The translations under genes were made by a program, and so were the position numbers. 64,000 nucleotides of DNA from Achromobacter sp. MYb9 (lineage in GTDB: Bacteria > Pseudomonadota > Gammaproteobacteria > Burkholderiales > Burkholderiaceae_B). The stretch lies in the NCBI RefSeq assembly GCF_002975275.1, contig NZ_PCOQ01000005.1:1-64000 (forward strand), in the 5' to 3' direction. A model generated the notes under the pieces. That model was not told the DNA's origin and searched no databases. It was given only the letters and a program-made list of their open reading frames with translations. Shown here in pieces: positions 1 to 9,316 of this stretch (its first letter is position 1; each line of letters begins with the position of its first letter).

Positions 1-111
1 GTGGAGGGGAAGTGAGAGGAAAGCTCGGCGGGTATTGAGGCCCTCGCGTAGGGAAATTCGCATTAAGGAAAGAGCCAGCGCAGACAACAGATCGGTATCT
101 GCTTATGTGTG

Positions 112-131
112 GCCGCTTGCATGCGGCTTTT
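112..131 (+). terminator. short hairpin with T run
   Basis: GCCGC (112-116) and GCGGC (123-127) form a five-pair stem around TTGCAT and are followed by TTTT. It would end transcription entering from the left edge. Apart from this I see nothing definite in the first 419 bases; the short reading frame at 170-373 has no ribosome binding site and no recognisable content. Confidence 0.4.
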
Positions 132-419
132 GACCTGCCGTAGATCAAAGTTAGTAACTGAGGTAACATTTGGAATCTTTGGCCGACCTTGGCCCTGAAG
201 TCTGGCTTCGGGGCGACGTAATCAGCATCGATTCGTTAAGCCAAGTTGTCATTTGCGGTTTGCTTGTGCATCAGCTTTGGCAAGGTCGGCGGGCATCACA
301 CCGCAAGAGCAGCCCAAGCACGGGACAGCACAATCCGCATCATCGGTCGGGACTCGGAGTAACGCGCGCATAAGCGCTTTCCGAGATAGAGAGTTTCTAT
401 CCTGCAACCTTAGAACGAG

Positions 420-1079
420 ATGTTGATGTTCCGTATCGCTATCGCAGCAGCAGTTGTCCTCTCCCTCGGCGCTTGCACGACCGTCAAGCACGCACCGATC
501 TCCCAAGATTCCCTGAGCAAGCTGGAAGGAAAATCCATCGTTTCCGCCCGCTATGGCCAGCCCGACTTCACTGCCTTTACCGCTGGTAAGGCGGCATTCG
601 CGATGCTTGGCGCCGCCGCCATGGTCACGGAGGGCAATACCATCGTTAAAGAAAACGGCATCGAAGATCCAGCGATTGCGATCTCTGCCGGACTGCAAAG
701 CAAGCTAGCCAGCTTGAAGAACACCACGGCTGTGAACGCATCTGGCGTAGCAGCTAAAGATGATGTCGCAACGGTAGTCGCCGCCAGTCCAGGCGGCGAT
801 TATGTTTTGGACGTGAAGACGCTGACGTGGATGTTCAATTACTACCCAACGGATTGGGCGCATTACCGGGTCAGCTATGCGGCTAGGTTGCGGCTGATTT
901 ATGCGGCGACGAAGACTGTGGTGGCGGAATCGTCCTGCGCTGGAGTGCAGGGGGATGATAAGAATCCACCGACGAAGGATCAGTTGCTGGAGAACGAGGC
1001 AGGGTTGTTGAAGGGGTATTTGGCGAAGCTGGGGGAGGCGTGCACTGACGTGCTGGCTCGGGACGTGTTGAAACTTTGA
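420..1079 (+). CDS. putative outer-membrane or periplasmic lipoprotein, unknown function
   Basis: This 219-residue protein has a lipoprotein signal: a short basic start, a hydrophobic run and the lipobox LGAC, which puts the lipidated cysteine at residue 19. The body contains no domain that I recognise; it has one tryptophan/tyrosine-rich stretch (around residues 135-155) and ends without a membrane anchor. A second ATG at 426 is equally possible as start; neither has a strong ribosome binding site. A decayed copy of the gene, collinear at a constant offset of 2347 bases, lies at 2838-3424, so the family was locally duplicated. The GC content is lower than in the guaBA region. The lipoprotein call rests on the lipobox; the function is unknown. 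Confidence 0.75.
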   Translation: MLMFRIAIAAAVVLSLGACTTVKHAPISQDSLSKLEGKSIVSARYGQPDFTAFTAGKAAFAMLGAAAMVTEGNTIVKENGIEDPAIAISAGLQSKLASLKNTTAVNASGVAAKDDVATVVAASPGGDYVLDVKTLTWMFNYYPTDWAHYRVSYAARLRLIYAATKTVVAESSCAGVQGDDKNPPTKDQLLENEAGLLKGYLAKLGEACTDVLARDVLKL

Positions 1080-1209
1080 GAATGTATTTTTAGCTACGCC
1101 TCGTTCCGTACACCCGTATCGCGCAGTATTCGGCCCTAAAGATGCTCGCAGCGAAGTTGGGTATCGTAAGTTAGGGCCTAAATAGATTAGATTGATCTAA
1201 CTCAGCGTT

Positions 1210-2106
1210 ATGGTTGTCGCACACCACCAATTTTCTTCGAAAATGGACTTAATTAAGAGCCTTATCCGATTTCTGATCATGGTACCGCCAGTGTTCGTTT
1301 TGATTGGCGCTGTAACCCTTTCTTTGCTTGGATTCGGGGTCGCGCTCGCCATTGAGAGCGTGTTCGGTGTTCCTAGGGGAATGACCTATGACTCGCCCTT
1401 GGATCTCTTCAATTTGGGGGGGCATGTCATTGCGGGAGGGCTGGAGTTCCTAGATGGGTGGCGGAAGTCCGCGCAATTCAGGTTAACAGCGCTAAGCGCA
1501 ATGTATGTTGGAATTGCAATTAGTGCTTTGTGGCTGGTTTGCCGGGGGCTTGCAGGGCAAAAAAGAACTCCAGAAGACGACGGAAACTGTCGATCGGCTA
1601 GTCGCATTCCCGGATTAAATACTGCACGCCGTTTCGGGTATTGGCTATTTAAAGAGAAACTGTGCCTGGTTCCGGTGCTGCTTGTAGGTTCGATTCCATG
1701 GTTGTGTGCTTTTTCGATGGCATTCGTGCTTGTTTTGTTTTCCTGGATACCTCTCATGGGTTACGACATAGCAAAGGAATACCTTCATGGCTGGATTGTC
1801 GGCGCGGAACATTGTGCGCCCGTAAGTAGCCGTCAGGAGAGGTTGAGTATGCACAATCGAAATGCAGGGGCGGAGCGTAAGTCATCTGAAGACGTAAGAA
1901 TTACTCCGTGCTTATCTTTGTGGAAGGGCGGAACGATGATAGCCGAAGGTCGACATGTTGTTTCCACAGATAAGTACATTATTCTTTTTGATCCAGTGAC
2001 CGGTGGTGTTCAGTTAGAGCCAACTGATGGAGTAACTGTGCGTGTAAAGGGGGCGTCGGTATCTGAGCTTTATCGGCTAATCGACAGGATAGATACAGAA
2101 GAGTGA
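1210..2106 (+). CDS. unknown membrane protein with three predicted helices
   Basis: The reading frame gives 298 residues. Hydrophobic segments are visible at about residues 17-50, 93-111 and 152-182, followed by a soluble C-terminal region of about 100 residues. I do not recognise a family. The start is uncertain: neither ATG 1210 nor ATG 1243 has a good Shine-Dalgarno sequence. The gene is AT-rich, with codon use unlike the chromosomal genes to the right. It is followed 92 bases later by another unknown gene in the same direction, and the two sit between the lipoprotein gene and its pseudogene copy, so they probably arrived together or were trapped by a local rearrangement. A link with the nearby defence genes is only positional. 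Confidence 0.6.
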   Translation: MVVAHHQFSSKMDLIKSLIRFLIMVPPVFVLIGAVTLSLLGFGVALAIESVFGVPRGMTYDSPLDLFNLGGHVIAGGLEFLDGWRKSAQFRLTALSAMYVGIAISALWLVCRGLAGQKRTPEDDGNCRSASRIPGLNTARRFGYWLFKEKLCLVPVLLVGSIPWLCAFSMAFVLVLFSWIPLMGYDIAKEYLHGWIVGAEHCAPVSSRQERLSMHNRNAGAERKSSEDVRITPCLSLWKGGTMIAEGRHVVSTDKYIILFDPVTGGVQLEPTDGVTVRVKGASVSELYRLIDRIDTEE

Positions 2107-2198
2107 TTCTCGCAGTTGAAATATTAGAATGAAAAATCCCTCGTGTTCTGAGCGAGAGTTTCCCTCAATTCAATTTTTTCAAGAAACCGGGAGGGAGT

Positions 2199-2813
2199 GT
2201 GAGCAACGATTTTGAGACTGGCTTAGGAAAATTAGAGGCGATTAAGACACGCTTGGATGCCGCACCTCTTGATGTATTGGCTGAGTCGTCAAACGTGTCC
2301 CCAGCCGATTGCGAATTGATGGGGCGCTTTATACAGCAGTATTGTTTTGCTGATTTGAATGCGCGGCGAATTATCGATCTATTGCAGCATGCCGCTTTAG
2401 GGGAGTGCGCCCGGAACGCAGGAAACCTTCGAGATGCTCAGGTGTTTCAAAAACTTCGCGACGTGGCTAGCTCGTTATGGGCTTCTGATTTAAAAGATGG
2501 CCTATTTAGGGCTAGCGAGACAATAGAAATGCACCGAGTCCATCGCCATAATTTCGCCCACTGGGCCGCACGGCGTGTAAGGGGCGAGGATGCACTGATT
2601 CTATTTACTCTGAATGCAACTGAAGCTAGGCGGCGTACTGGAAGTCCCCCGGAATCTGGGGAACTTGTGTATGCGCTTGTTTCGACTATAGGTCTGCGGG
2701 AGGAGCTTGATAAGCTCGTTGGACATACTGAGTATCTTGCTATTTCAGCTGCCTATATCGATCAGAATTTTGAATTGTTCTCAAAAAAATATGCTGGCGA
2801 TTTGGCAACTTGA
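2199..2813 (+). CDS. unknown protein with R-x4-H (HEPN-like) motif
   Basis: This 204-residue protein starts at GTG 2199, preceded by a strong GGGAGGGA ribosome binding site; no ATG is better placed. It looks mostly alpha-helical and soluble. Residues R116 to H121 read RHNFAH, which fits the R-x4-H signature of HEPN-fold RNases and related toxins, and helical stretches lie on both sides as that fold requires. HEPN proteins are common in toxin-antitoxin and abortive-infection systems, and this one lies about 800 bases upstream of a Gabija pair. The HEPN assignment is inference from one short motif; the existence of the gene is well supported by its start and length. Confidence 0.65.
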   Translation: MSNDFETGLGKLEAIKTRLDAAPLDVLAESSNVSPADCELMGRFIQQYCFADLNARRIIDLLQHAALGECARNAGNLRDAQVFQKLRDVASSLWASDLKDGLFRASETIEMHRVHRHNFAHWAARRVRGEDALILFTLNATEARRRTGSPPESGELVYALVSTIGLREELDKLVGHTEYLAISAAYIDQNFELFSKKYAGDLAT

Positions 2814-2837
2814 TTTTGTCTATGAAATAAGCTGACA

Positions 2838-3424
2838 TGCGGCCATTTTCCAAGATTCGCTCGGCAAGCCGAAGGGAAAACCGATCGTATCCTCTGGATA
2901 AGGCCATCCCGACTTTACTGCCTTCGCTGCTGGTAAAGCGGCATTCTCGATGTTTGGCATAGCCGCCATGGTCACGGAGGGCAATACCATTGTGAAAGAA
3001 AACGGCATCGTAGACCCTGCGATTGCGATTTCTGCCGGACAGCAGAGCAAGCACGCTAGCTTGAAGAACACGACGGCTATGAACGCGTCTGGCGTGGGCA
3101 CTAAAGATGGCGTCTCAACGGTAGTCGCCGCCAGTTAAGGCGGCGATTTTGTTTTGGACGTGAACATGCTGACATGGAGGTTCAATTACTACCTGACGGA
3201 TTGGGCGCATTACCGGGTTAGCTATACGGCAAGGTTTCGGCCGATTGCTGCGGTGACGAAGACCGTGGCGGCGAAGTCGGATTGCGCCGCGGGGCAGGGG
3301 GAGGACACGAACCCGCCGACGAAATATCAGTTGCTGGAAAATGGGGCAGGGTTGTTGAAGGAATATTTGGCGAAGGCGGGGGGCTTGTACAGAAGAGCCG
3401 GCGCAGGACGCATTGAGGCTCTGA
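2838..3424 (+). pseudogene. decayed copy of the lipoprotein gene at 420-1079
   Basis: From CCAAGATT (503 in the parent, 2850 here) the two sequences align at a constant offset of 2347 bases up to about 3375. The copy has two in-frame TAA stops, one where the parent has TAT (near 2911) and one where it has CCA (3136-3138), then a net loss of two bases near 3380 that shifts the frame before the equivalent stop at 3422. The signal-peptide region is missing and replaced by the end of the upstream unknown gene. It cannot make the full protein. Two open fragments remain (2950-3138 and 3154-3483) but are not expected to be genes. Confidence 0.85.
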
Positions 3425-3614
3425 AGTGGGTTGGTATTAGCGAAACCTTTTCCGAGCGCGTCATTATTTTCAATCAATTGTAAAAAAGAATGCTGCAAAT
3501 ATCGACTCTTATTCTGCTAGGAGGCATACCGTATGTTGAAAATTTCAGCAGAGGTCTGATATTGAGCGGCGGGTGACGAATGGCCAGATTTGGATTCAGA
3601 GTGAAAGGAAATTC

Positions 3615-5741
3615 ATGAAAATAATCTGCATAGAGATCAAAAATTTTCGGTTGTTGAAAAATTTTTCAATAGAACTGGAGCAGAATCTGTCCCTTGTTAT
3701 CGGGAAAAATAATTCAGGTAAAACCTCATTTTTGGCTGCTTTAGATAAATTCCTTAATTCAAGCGAACGTAACAAAATATCGTATGATGATTTTAATGTC
3801 GATTTGAAAGATGAGTTGGTAAAAATTCTCACTGGGGAGATGTCAGTCGCTGACGCGAATCTGTACGAGCCGTTAGGGTTAAAACTGCGGCTGCATATAA
3901 AATATGAAGAGGAAGACGATCTAGGTTCTGTTGAAAATCTAATAATGAGTCTGGATCCCGCAGACGACAATATAATTCTCGAGTTCTCTTATGAGATTAA
4001 CCGCGAGACTCTTCTGCGTATGTTGGCAATCTATAATAATGATAAAGTAAGTTATGACGGGGATCCCACGCTTTTCCTGAAAGATAAGCAGCACGATTAT
4101 TTTGGTCAAATAAGAAGGAAGAGCGTAAAGCATAAAGAGGAAAGCGTTTTTATAGATCTAAATAAAGAGAGCATCAGCCTCCAAAATGTTTTGTCTTTCA
4201 AGAGCATCAGCGCAAAAAGAAATGTAACCAACAAAGAAAATGATAAAACACTATCGGCGCAGACATCCCAGATATATAAACGGACTGCTGAAAGCCTAGA
4301 GCAGGAAGAGGCCGTTGCAGATTTCAAGAAAGAGTTGCGAAGAACTGATGGGGAGTTGAGTGGAATATATAAAAAGATGTTTGCGGGGCTGCTGGATAGC
4401 GTCTCAAAATTCGGCGGTATAAAAGGAAGCGAGACACATATAAAGATCGCGTCCACCTTACAGCATCGAGAATTGCTAGATGGCAATACAACAGTGCTGT
4501 ATTCACACGACGCGCACGATCTGCCTGAGCATTTCAATGGTCTCGGGTACATGAATCTCATCAGCATGATTTTCGACATCGAAATGCTGATGGCATCATT
4601 TAGACGAGCCCTCAACGAAAAGCCTGCAGCACTGAATTTGCTCTTTATTGAGGAGCCAGAGGCCCACACCCATCCTCAAATGCAATATGTGTTCATAAAA
4701 AATATAAAATCTCTCCTCCAGGAAAATCGCATTCGTGAAGATGGTCTTGTAATGAATTTACAGACAGTAATTACGACCCATTCTTCGCATATCGTGGCGG
4801 AATCAGATTTTGATGATGTTAAGTATTTGAAGAGGATCGCGACTACAAATGGTGTGGATGCAAGAAGTCTGAAGTCGTTGAAGGAAGAGTATTCGTTAGA
4901 TGCGGACAGCAAGAAGCATTATAAATTCTTAAAACAGTATCTCACTTTAAATAGAGCTGAACTTTTTTTTGCCGACAAAGTAATTTTTGTTGAAGGAGAT
5001 ACTGAACGAATACTTCTTCCGGCCATGATGAGAAAACTGGATCAAGAATTCCCGGATGCCGAATGCCCTCCGCTGTTATCCCAGTACGTGTCTGTCGTTG
5101 AGGTGGGCGCGCATGCTCAAATATTCGAGAAATTTATAAATTTCATCGGCGTCAAAGCGCTGGTAATTACCGATATAGATAGTGGGTACACATCTCCTGT
5201 ATTTGAAGATGATAATGTAACGCCAAAGCTACATAAAAATGGCAAACAGGTTATGGAGACGAATGTATGTCTCCCTAACGATCCTAGGGCTGATCACACT
5301 GCAAACTCTGCACTAGTTTTTTATCACCAGAAGGCGCGTACAGACCTGTCTTACTTCTTGGGCCTTCAACTAGCCGATAAGGTATTGTCGAAAACTTCTG
5401 GTTCCTGGGTGAGAACTCTTAACGGCCAAATGCTCTTGGTATTCCAGTCTGCCGAAAGCGGATATCACGGCAGAAGTTTTGAGGATGCATTTTTCGCCCT
5501 CAATAAAGATTTCTTGGGTTTAGAGGCGCATAGATTCCCCTCCTTGGCTGCGAAGTGGTTCGATCAATATGTCTCGGGAGATTGTGATGCGCTTACCTTC
5601 GCAGCGAAGGCGGTGGGCAGCAAGCCATCTCTTGCTATCGAGATATTGCTTAATAGCGCCGAAGAAGGCGTTCAGTCTTTCGCGAACTGGAAAATACCTG
5701 CGTATATAAGAGAGGGGTTGGAATGGCTGCGCAAACAGTAA
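3615..5741 (+). CDS. gajA: Gabija-type OLD-family ATPase/TOPRIM nuclease (GajA-like)
   Basis: This 708-residue protein has the OLD-family layout. An N-terminal ABC-type ATPase has Walker A GKNNSGKTS at residues 30-38 and a Walker B region FIEEPEAHTHPQ near residue 345, followed by the VITTHSSH segment. A C-terminal TOPRIM nuclease has its glutamate in VEGD (459-462) and a DxD pair in ITDIDSG (about 520-522). Start ATG 3615 follows AAGGAAATTC. The next gene encodes a UvrD-like helicase whose start overlaps this stop by 19 bases, which is the Gabija arrangement. In known Gabija systems GajA is a nucleotide-regulated DNA nicking enzyme acting with GajB against phage. The protein is longer than the roughly 580-residue Bacillus GajA. 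The composition is AT-rich, consistent with transfer. Confidence 0.87.
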   Translation: MKIICIEIKNFRLLKNFSIELEQNLSLVIGKNNSGKTSFLAALDKFLNSSERNKISYDDFNVDLKDELVKILTGEMSVADANLYEPLGLKLRLHIKYEEEDDLGSVENLIMSLDPADDNIILEFSYEINRETLLRMLAIYNNDKVSYDGDPTLFLKDKQHDYFGQIRRKSVKHKEESVFIDLNKESISLQNVLSFKSISAKRNVTNKENDKTLSAQTSQIYKRTAESLEQEEAVADFKKELRRTDGELSGIYKKMFAGLLDSVSKFGGIKGSETHIKIASTLQHRELLDGNTTVLYSHDAHDLPEHFNGLGYMNLISMIFDIEMLMASFRRALNEKPAALNLLFIEEPEAHTHPQMQYVFIKNIKSLLQENRIREDGLVMNLQTVITTHSSHIVAESDFDDVKYLKRIATTNGVDARSLKSLKEEYSLDADSKKHYKFLKQYLTLNRAELFFADKVIFVEGDTERILLPAMMRKLDQEFPDAECPPLLSQYVSVVEVGAHAQIFEKFINFIGVKALVITDIDSGYTSPVFEDDNVTPKLHKNGKQVMETNVCLPNDPRADHTANSALVFYHQKARTDLSYFLGLQLADKVLSKTSGSWVRTLNGQMLLVFQSAESGYHGRSFEDAFFALNKDFLGLEAHRFPSLAAKWFDQYVSGDCDALTFAAKAVGSKPSLAIEILLNSAEEGVQSFANWKIPAYIREGLEWLRKQ

Positions 5742-7660
5742 ATACCATGGTGTTGAGTGATGAGGCAACTACGATCCTTGCTGCCATGGAGCGAGGTCAA
5801 TCCTTTCTGCTCAGTGGTGGTGCGGGGAGTGGAAAGACTTATTCGCTGGTTGAGATTATTTCATCTTTACTTCAAGCTTATCCTCTGAAGAAAATAGCGT
5901 GCATAACCTACACTAATGCGGCAGTCCGCGAAATCGAGGAGCGTGCAAACAATCCGAATCTTCGCGTATCAACTATTCATGATTTTCTATGGGATTCAAT
6001 AAAGCACTTTCAAGTCGAGTTGAAAGAAACTTTGCTTGCCCTAATAAATGATCCTGAGATTACGCGATTTATTGTGACCAACCGGCGTGGTGAAGTCCAG
6101 ACCTTGGACCGACTAGATGAGCCTGTAAGCTATAGGGAGTATGTGCGGCTCGCAGAGGGCGTAATTTCCCACGACGAACTCCTGCATGTAGCTTATGAAA
6201 TGTTTAAGCGCCATGAAAAGCTATGTCGAATAACGGAATCTCGCTTTCCAATTATTCTTGTGGACGAATATCAGGATACTGACGAGAAAGTAGTGCAGAT
6301 TTTGCTTAATTTCTTAGGCAAAAAACGGCGAGGTAACGTGGTGGGATTCTTCGGCGATGCAATGCAGGCAATTTATGAAGACGGTGTCGGCGATTTAAGT
6401 AACTTTATTGGTGACGGGCCGGGCAAGGTCGTTGAGATAAAAAAGGAACAAAATCGTAGGAATCCAGAGTCAGTAATTGCGCTTGCCAATTCTTTACGCA
6501 ATGATGGTTTAGTGCAGCGCGCATCCCTAGATATAAAAGCACCGAATATGCTTCCGTATGGAACATTAAGGTCCGGGAGTATAAAATTCCTGCATTCAAA
6601 GGAGGCTAACGTGGATTTGGCTAAAGCATGCCTGGGATGGGATTTTTCTGACTCAAAATCCACGAAAGAACTGAATCTTACGCATAATCTGATTGCGGAA
6701 AAGGCTGGATTCCCCGAGCTTATGAAATTGTATGACGGGGACAAAATCATTGATTACGTAAAGAGAATTAAAAATTTCATAAAGAGTACGGTACCTGATC
6801 TGGCCGTTGAAGGGAAAACCCTCGGTCACGTGATCGACGAACTAACGGCCGGGAAAGATACGGCCGAGCTGAAACTCATTATGCCAACCAAAGGCATGGA
6901 GGCATATATCGCGCAATATCGAGATGTTTTTGATATTGCGCTTTCTATGCCGTACGAAGAGCTTGCAAGGATGTATATTGACAAAGATCAGTTGGTCGAT
7001 GATAAAAAGAATGACCAAAAAGATACGGGTCGGCCAAGTTCGAGTCGAGACGATTTGATAAAACATCTTTTTAAGATCCAGCGCAATGTTCAATTGTATG
7101 TGACTGGAAACTTCAATGAGTTTCTTCGAATTACAGACTATAGAGTTTCCTCTCAAGCCGCGAAGAGAGCGTTGAGGGACAAGATGGAAGTTTTGTGTAA
7201 TGCAGGCGAAAGAACGATTCAGGAGATTATTGAGCTAGCTGACTCAGAGGGGATAGTCAGAATTGACGACAAGTTAGAACGATTTAGAGTACAAAAGGAA
7301 TATTTGTATAACAGAGTATCCAAGGTGGCATTCTCTGAGTTTCAAAGTCTATATAGCTATCTTGAGGGATATACACCATTTTCGACTCAACATAAGACCA
7401 AAGGGCTTGAGTATGAAAACGTGCTAGTTGTGCTAGATGGTGGAAATTGGAACAACTACAATTTCAATTATCTTTTCGCAGGCCGACAAGACAAATTAAG
7501 TGTTGTTGAAAGAACGCGGAAGATCTTCTATGTTTGTTGTACTCGCGCGAAAGAAAGCTTGGCTGTTTTTTTTCCTGCCCCATCAGCAGAGGCGCTTCAA
7601 CAGGCCGAGATCTGGTTTGGCAGAGCCAACATTGTGGACCTGGATCAGCAGCAAAAATAA
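5723..7660 (+). CDS. gajB: Gabija-type UvrD-like helicase (GajB-like)
   Basis: This 645-residue superfamily 1A helicase begins at ATG 5723 after GAGAGGGG, inside the end of gajA. Visible motifs in order are Walker A GGAGSGKT (32-39), an early ITYTNAAVREI segment, motif II DEYQDT (near residue 181), motif III GFFGDAMQAIY, motif V QHKTKGLEYENVLV and motif VI CCTRAKESL close to the C terminus. GajB proteins are UvrD/Rep-like and are thought to respond to DNA ends and help activate GajA. This one is longer than the roughly 490-residue Bacillus GajB, with extra sequence between motifs III and V. The overlap with gajA implies coupled translation. The helicase fold is certain; Gabija membership follows from the pairing. 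Confidence 0.87.
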   Translation: MAAQTVNTMVLSDEATTILAAMERGQSFLLSGGAGSGKTYSLVEIISSLLQAYPLKKIACITYTNAAVREIEERANNPNLRVSTIHDFLWDSIKHFQVELKETLLALINDPEITRFIVTNRRGEVQTLDRLDEPVSYREYVRLAEGVISHDELLHVAYEMFKRHEKLCRITESRFPIILVDEYQDTDEKVVQILLNFLGKKRRGNVVGFFGDAMQAIYEDGVGDLSNFIGDGPGKVVEIKKEQNRRNPESVIALANSLRNDGLVQRASLDIKAPNMLPYGTLRSGSIKFLHSKEANVDLAKACLGWDFSDSKSTKELNLTHNLIAEKAGFPELMKLYDGDKIIDYVKRIKNFIKSTVPDLAVEGKTLGHVIDELTAGKDTAELKLIMPTKGMEAYIAQYRDVFDIALSMPYEELARMYIDKDQLVDDKKNDQKDTGRPSSSRDDLIKHLFKIQRNVQLYVTGNFNEFLRITDYRVSSQAAKRALRDKMEVLCNAGERTIQEIIELADSEGIVRIDDKLERFRVQKEYLYNRVSKVAFSEFQSLYSYLEGYTPFSTQHKTKGLEYENVLVVLDGGNWNNYNFNYLFAGRQDKLSVVERTRKIFYVCCTRAKESLAVFFPAPSAEALQQAEIWFGRANIVDLDQQQK

Positions 7661-7694
7661 TCAAGATGTGTTGATTGTCGACCGAAGGGGTTGG

Positions 7695-7871
7695 ATGAAA
7701 TTTTGCGGCGATTGGGTACTGATGATGAAGTTTGAAATTTATTCTCAGTATTGTCATCCTCTCGGCGGTTTTTTCGGCTACGCGATAGCACCGATAATAG
7801 AGTCTCTGCGTTGGACCTATAGGTGTGAGAATCTTGGTGCTGCAGAAGGCGATGGGAAAACTCGGCGATAA
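7695..7871 (+). CDS. possible 58-residue small protein between the two defence modules
   Basis: The 233 bases between the Gabija helicase and the next ATPase hold a reading frame starting at ATG 7695 four bases after AAGGGG, a reasonable ribosome binding site. It ends 22 bases before the ATPase start. The predicted peptide has three cysteines and a hydrophobic middle and resembles nothing I know. The frame is the downstream end of a longer open frame overlapping gajB out of phase, so chance is a real possibility. Confidence 0.3.
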   Translation: MKFCGDWVLMMKFEIYSQYCHPLGGFFGYAIAPIIESLRWTYRCENLGAAEGDGKTRR

Positions 7872-7893
7872 GTAAATTAAGGGGATTGGAGCA

Positions 7894-9309
7894 ATGCAAG
7901 TTCGACAAGTCATCAGCCGACGGGTTTCTGTTTCGTTCGGCCGAAAACGTGACCGCGCAGATAATTGTGTCGACATAATTACTGGGCCTAACGGCTGCGG
8001 AAAAACCGAGATTCTTGAAGCGCTGCTGCAATATGTGACCACGTCGCCCGCTCACGTGGGGCACAGTCGATGGCCTGATGTCACCATGGATGGCATTCCA
8101 GATAAGGTTGTCGTTCAGACCTTCAGCCCTTTCTCACGTTTTTTGGCGCCGCTCGAAGACAAGACGTTACTTACAAGAAAGTACATCGAGGATGGCGTTT
8201 CTCAAGACAAGTATGTCTGTGTTGGACTTCATAAGTCGTCCCGAAATGTCGGGACGGGCCTATCGCGGAAGGTGCTAGAAGAAGCTCTGTTCAGGCTTAG
8301 CGAAAATCCTGAGTCGGCGGAAACTCTATTTTCCGTCCTGGAAGAACTTGGCTTCCAAAGCGAACTCAGCCTTCGATATAGGCCTAGAGCCGGGTTTGCC
8401 GAGGCGTTTAATAGTGAAGAGCCTCGCCACTTTATGGACGCGTATCTGTCCAATGCTCGATACCTCGAGAAATCTCTACAACGTGATAAATTGCTGCTCA
8501 GCGAGCTTAATTCAAGTGATGCCAGAAATTTTCTTGGAGTGCTGCACCATTCAATTGATGTCGTCGTAGAGCACCGCCAAAGTCACCGTAAAGACTACCA
8601 ACTTTCGATTTCACTTCGCGACGTGCGACGGGATTTTCACACCATTCAGTCTTTCGCATTTCTACGTCGCCTTGGCCTTCTTAATCTGACATCTTGCGAA
8701 CTTAAAACGAATGAGCATGAATCGATAGATGTGGCAAAGACTAGTTCCGGCCAACAGCAAATGTTATGCGGCGTTTTCGGCCTTGCCACATCTATATCAA
8801 GTGGTTGTATCGCATTACTGGATGAGCCTGAGCTAAGCCTTCATCCAGAATGGCAATTGAAGTTTGTGGATGCGATTTTCAGAATCGTCAGCACTGTGCA
8901 GGGTTCTCATATTATCGTGGCGACGCATTCCCCATTGGTGGTTCAGCAAGCGGTACTACGCGGAGCTGATGTTGTACAGATGGGAGAAAGAGCTCACGAT
9001 TCAGCTTTGTCGTCGCGTTCTATTTCTGAACAATCGGTATCAGTAGAGGAAGCGCTTGTTGACATCTTCCACACCCCAATTGCTGGTAGCGCTCACGTTT
9101 CGAATGAAATATTCCAGGCTGTGCTCAAAGCGGAGACTGGCAGCATTAGCGAAAAGTATGAGGCGCTTGCGAGGCTTGAGCAACTCAACGAGTTGTATCA
9201 AGACGAGAAGGAAGGGAAGACTGGACGTCTCGTCAGAGATGCAATTCGACTTATAAATATGTCTGATAATTCGCCGCTTGGTGACAGTGCCGTCCGCAAC
9301 GACGGGTGA
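7894..9309 (+). CDS. Septu-like AAA/ABC-type ATPase (PtuA-like)
   Basis: This 471-residue ATPase has Walker A GPNGCGKT at residues 31-38, an ABC-like signature SSGQQQ near 285, Walker B CIALLDEPE near 306-313 followed by LSLHPEWQ, and an H-loop THSP. This is the SMC/ABC arrangement of defence ATPases. The neighbour seven bases downstream is an HNH nuclease, the combination seen in Septu (PtuA ATPase, PtuB HNH). No reverse transcriptase is present, which argues against the related retron-type module. In Septu the ATPase forms a complex that restrains or directs the nuclease. The start ATG 7894 follows AAGGGGATTGGAG. The ATPase class is clear; the Septu assignment is made from the pair and is moderately sure. 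Confidence 0.72.
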   Translation: MQVRQVISRRVSVSFGRKRDRADNCVDIITGPNGCGKTEILEALLQYVTTSPAHVGHSRWPDVTMDGIPDKVVVQTFSPFSRFLAPLEDKTLLTRKYIEDGVSQDKYVCVGLHKSSRNVGTGLSRKVLEEALFRLSENPESAETLFSVLEELGFQSELSLRYRPRAGFAEAFNSEEPRHFMDAYLSNARYLEKSLQRDKLLLSELNSSDARNFLGVLHHSIDVVVEHRQSHRKDYQLSISLRDVRRDFHTIQSFAFLRRLGLLNLTSCELKTNEHESIDVAKTSSGQQQMLCGVFGLATSISSGCIALLDEPELSLHPEWQLKFVDAIFRIVSTVQGSHIIVATHSPLVVQQAVLRGADVVQMGERAHDSALSSRSISEQSVSVEEALVDIFHTPIAGSAHVSNEIFQAVLKAETGSISEKYEALARLEQLNELYQDEKEGKTGRLVRDAIRLINMSDNSPLGDSAVRNDG

Positions 9310-9316
9310 GAATATT

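Noticed and set aside
170-373. 67-residue plus-strand reading frame
   Set aside because: No ribosome binding site, overlaps no recognisable motif, and lies partly over the opposite frame of the lipoprotein gene region; probably chance.
3615-7660. Other OLD-type systems such as PARIS for the ATPase/nuclease pair
   Set aside because: The partner is a UvrD-like helicase with all SF1 motifs and the first protein has a TOPRIM domain, which fits Gabija and not PARIS.
7464-8064. Two minus-strand frames of 139 and 192 residues opposite the Gabija/Septu junction
   Set aside because: Antisense to clear coding sequence, with low-complexity composition and no start signal.
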